Virus record (IMG/VR): IMGVR_UViG_3300025769_000511
Location: 1-31,262 of that record
Reading direction: 5' to 3' (one strand)
Length of the DNA: 31,262 nt
Source: a virus
In this document: positions 30,235 to 31,262 of the stretch, piece after piece
Layout of the letters: each line of letters begins with the position of its first letter
How positions within the stretch are numbered: the first letter of the stretch is position 1
The notes under the pieces: model-generated
The model's input: only the letters and a program-made list of their open reading frames with translations
Database searches by the model: none
Told to the model about the DNA's origin: nothing
Position numbers and translations under genes: made by a program

Positions 30235-31152
30235 TTATCCAAAAGATGAAACAAAAACTGTATCTATAGCTGACACGCCTCTTACATTATATACAAGAAG
30301 GTCTACTGAATTTATTGAAGTAGACATTGTAGGTGCTGTACCACCAATAAACTTAAATGAATCTCCAAAGGCTAACGTCCTGCTTCCTGTACCATCCTGA
30401 ATAACATAGATATGACCTGTCTGACCTAATGCAGTATTGGTAGGATTTTCTAGTGTTCTATTGTCAGTAAGCGTAACAAGGAAGTTTGTACCTGAAGACA
30501 GATCAAGAGCAATAGAAGTTGCATCAGTAAGAGTAACAGGTGTACCTGCAACCTGCCCTGTAAATGTTGCCTTACCTACAGTTTCAATTGATGTAGTAAC
30601 AACATTAAATGCAGCATTGCTAACAAATGCTTCAGTAGCAGAAATACTTGTAGCAAACCCTACAGCACTTGAGAATGCATTCACATTAGTAAATGTATTG
30701 CTTCCTGAAATAAGAGCAAAGGTAGAACTAAGATCAAAACCTTGTGCATTTAAACCATATACTGAAACACCATCAGAAATAATGTGTGCAATTGCACCTT
30801 CAGATATTGCAGAACCTGCACCTGCATCAGTTTTAAAAGTAATTGTTGCAGAATTTTCTCTTGTTGTTTTATCGTTAACAATAAAACCTTTTGACTCTTC
30901 AGGTATAATTACATTAAGGTTTGCAGAGACAGTACCTGATAATTCAAGGAAAGCTGACCTAGACTGATCTGCTGTACCATCAGCGGCTGTTAGAGTTACA
31001 TCTGCAGAAGATACAATTACAGTAGTGTATGCAGCAATAGCATCATCAACCAGATCAATTACATTCTGATTGAGAATTGCACCCCAGCTATTAGGGTTTT
31101 CTCCATCGCCCTGTTTTTCTAATCTGATGCGAGTAGTATATGTACTTGCCAT
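30235..31152 (-). CDS. Tail-fibre-like protein, 305 aa
   Basis: The N-terminus TYTTRIRLEKQGDGENPNSW and then GAILNQNVIDLVDDAIAAY is a block I associate with phage tail-fibre or fibre-anchoring proteins. The rest is Ser/Thr/Ala/Val-rich with alternating strands (ALISGSNTFTNVNAFSSAVG, TLTDNRTLENPTNTALGQTGHIYVIQDGTGSRTLAF-type sheet), typical of trimeric fibres. No enzymatic or chaperone domain is visible. AAGGAAAG lies six bases before the ATG. Its place ahead of the tail hub gene agrees with a tail role; the host receptor cannot be inferred. Confidence 0.78.
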   Translation of the reverse strand: MASTYTTRIRLEKQGDGENPNSWGAILNQNVIDLVDDAIAAYTTVIVSSADVTLTAADGTADQSRSAFLELSGTVSANLNVIIPEESKGFIVNDKTTRENSATITFKTDAGAGSAISEGAIAHIISDGVSVYGLNAQGFDLSSTFALISGSNTFTNVNAFSSAVGFATSISATEAFVSNAAFNVVTTSIETVGKATFTGQVAGTPVTLTDATSIALDLSSGTNFLVTLTDNRTLENPTNTALGQTGHIYVIQDGTGSRTLAFGDSFKFIGGTAPTMSTSINSVDLLVYNVRGVSAIDTVFVSSFG

Positions 31153-31163
31153 TCTTACTTTCC

Positions 31164-31262
31164 TTATAAAGAGTTATGTTTTTGTTGTGCTACTGTTCCA
31201 GCAATTAGAATGTAACCAAAAAAATTTTTACTTATGACTGACTGTACTTTTAATACTACATT
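31164..31262 (-). CDS. C-terminal end of an unidentified late gene (5' end outside window)
   Basis: On the - strand an open frame enters at the window edge and ends at TAA (31164-31166), giving 32 residues ending FFGYILIAGTVAQQKHNSL. The stop lies 11 bases before the fibre gene ATG, which fits the tight spacing of the block, and the short frame contains no internal stop. It is too short to identify. It could also be part of a non-coding gap, though the other junctions here are all short. Confidence 0.45.
   Translation of the reverse strand, partial: NVVLKVQSVISKNFFGYILIAGTVAQQKHNSL

Noticed and set aside
30437-30967. 176-residue + strand open frame
   Set aside because: It lies antisense to the well-supported fibre gene, whose repeated Ser/Thr/Ala codons keep the opposite frame open. 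It has no ribosome binding site and an unnatural composition.
1-31262. Scarcity of GGCC and GCGC as further signs of restriction avoidance
   Set aside because: Both are infrequent (about ten each by eye) but present; A+T-rich codon choice can explain this. Only CCWGG seemed fully absent.
1-31262. T7-type phage RNA polymerase promoters
   Set aside because: I saw no repeated 20-bp motif at gene starts and no phage RNA polymerase gene; the two promoters found are sigma70-like.

Overview
The window looks like about half of a lytic, tailed bacteriophage genome of the T7-like (podovirus) kind, most probably from a marine or other aquatic bacterium. The evidence is a T7-type replication set: primase-helicase, family A DNA polymerase, gp2.5/SSB-like protein with an acidic tail ending in Phe, and endonuclease I. 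There is also a nucleotide-supply set (a deaminase remnant, ThyX and a B12-type ribonucleotide reductase) and a block of large virion proteins that includes a gp13-like GNAT protein and a giant internal-virion-type protein. The DNA is A+T-rich, genes are packed with 1-55 nt overlaps, and no stretch over 300 nt lacks a gene. I see no tRNA, CRISPR array, insertion sequence, integrase or phage RNA polymerase. Portal, major capsid protein and large terminase are not in the window. The marine assignment is inference from gene content; no host is named by the sequence.

Layout. Positions 1-16745 read on the + strand and 16702-31262 on the - strand, so two convergent blocks meet tail to tail with a 44 bp overlap. 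The + strand runs in this order: end of a deaminase gene, small unknowns, a methyltransferase, thyX, four tiny genes, primase-helicase, DNA polymerase, a PD-(D/E)XK nuclease, a sigma70-like promoter with the SSB gene, an HTH protein, a second PD-(D/E)XK nuclease with a Cys cluster, endonuclease I, two small phage proteins, ribonucleotide reductase, and a 2OG-Fe(II) oxygenase. After these comes a self-contained small heat-shock gene with its own promoter and a strong terminator. The block ends with a glycan cassette (a GT8-like transferase and a 765-residue glycosyltransferase/methyltransferase/DUF115 fusion), a lysis-type cassette (small membrane protein, i-spanin, embedded o-spanin) and the small terminase subunit.

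The - strand block, from its 5' end near 31262, carries the end of an unidentified gene, a tail-fibre-like protein, a 624-residue tail hub/stabilisation protein, and two small proteins. It continues with a 1002-residue virion protein carrying lysozyme and LysM domains, a Pro-rich protein, the GNAT gp13-like protein, a 710-residue coiled-coil protein, a 1273-residue internal virion protein, a beta-rich structural protein and a small membrane coiled-coil protein. Most junctions are TAATG or a few bases, which suggests one translationally coupled late operon.

The most striking signals are not genes. First, CCWGG (W = A or T) appears to be completely absent from all 31 kb, while CCSGG occurs 16 times and all 15 Pro-Gly pairs I found are written CC(C/G)-GG. 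This points to selection against a CCWGG-directed restriction or modification system. Second, a ten-residue motif GGLVxLxxGG recurs three times in the 1002-residue virion protein and once in the 710-residue one, with different synonymous codons, so it is kept at protein level; I know of no function for it.
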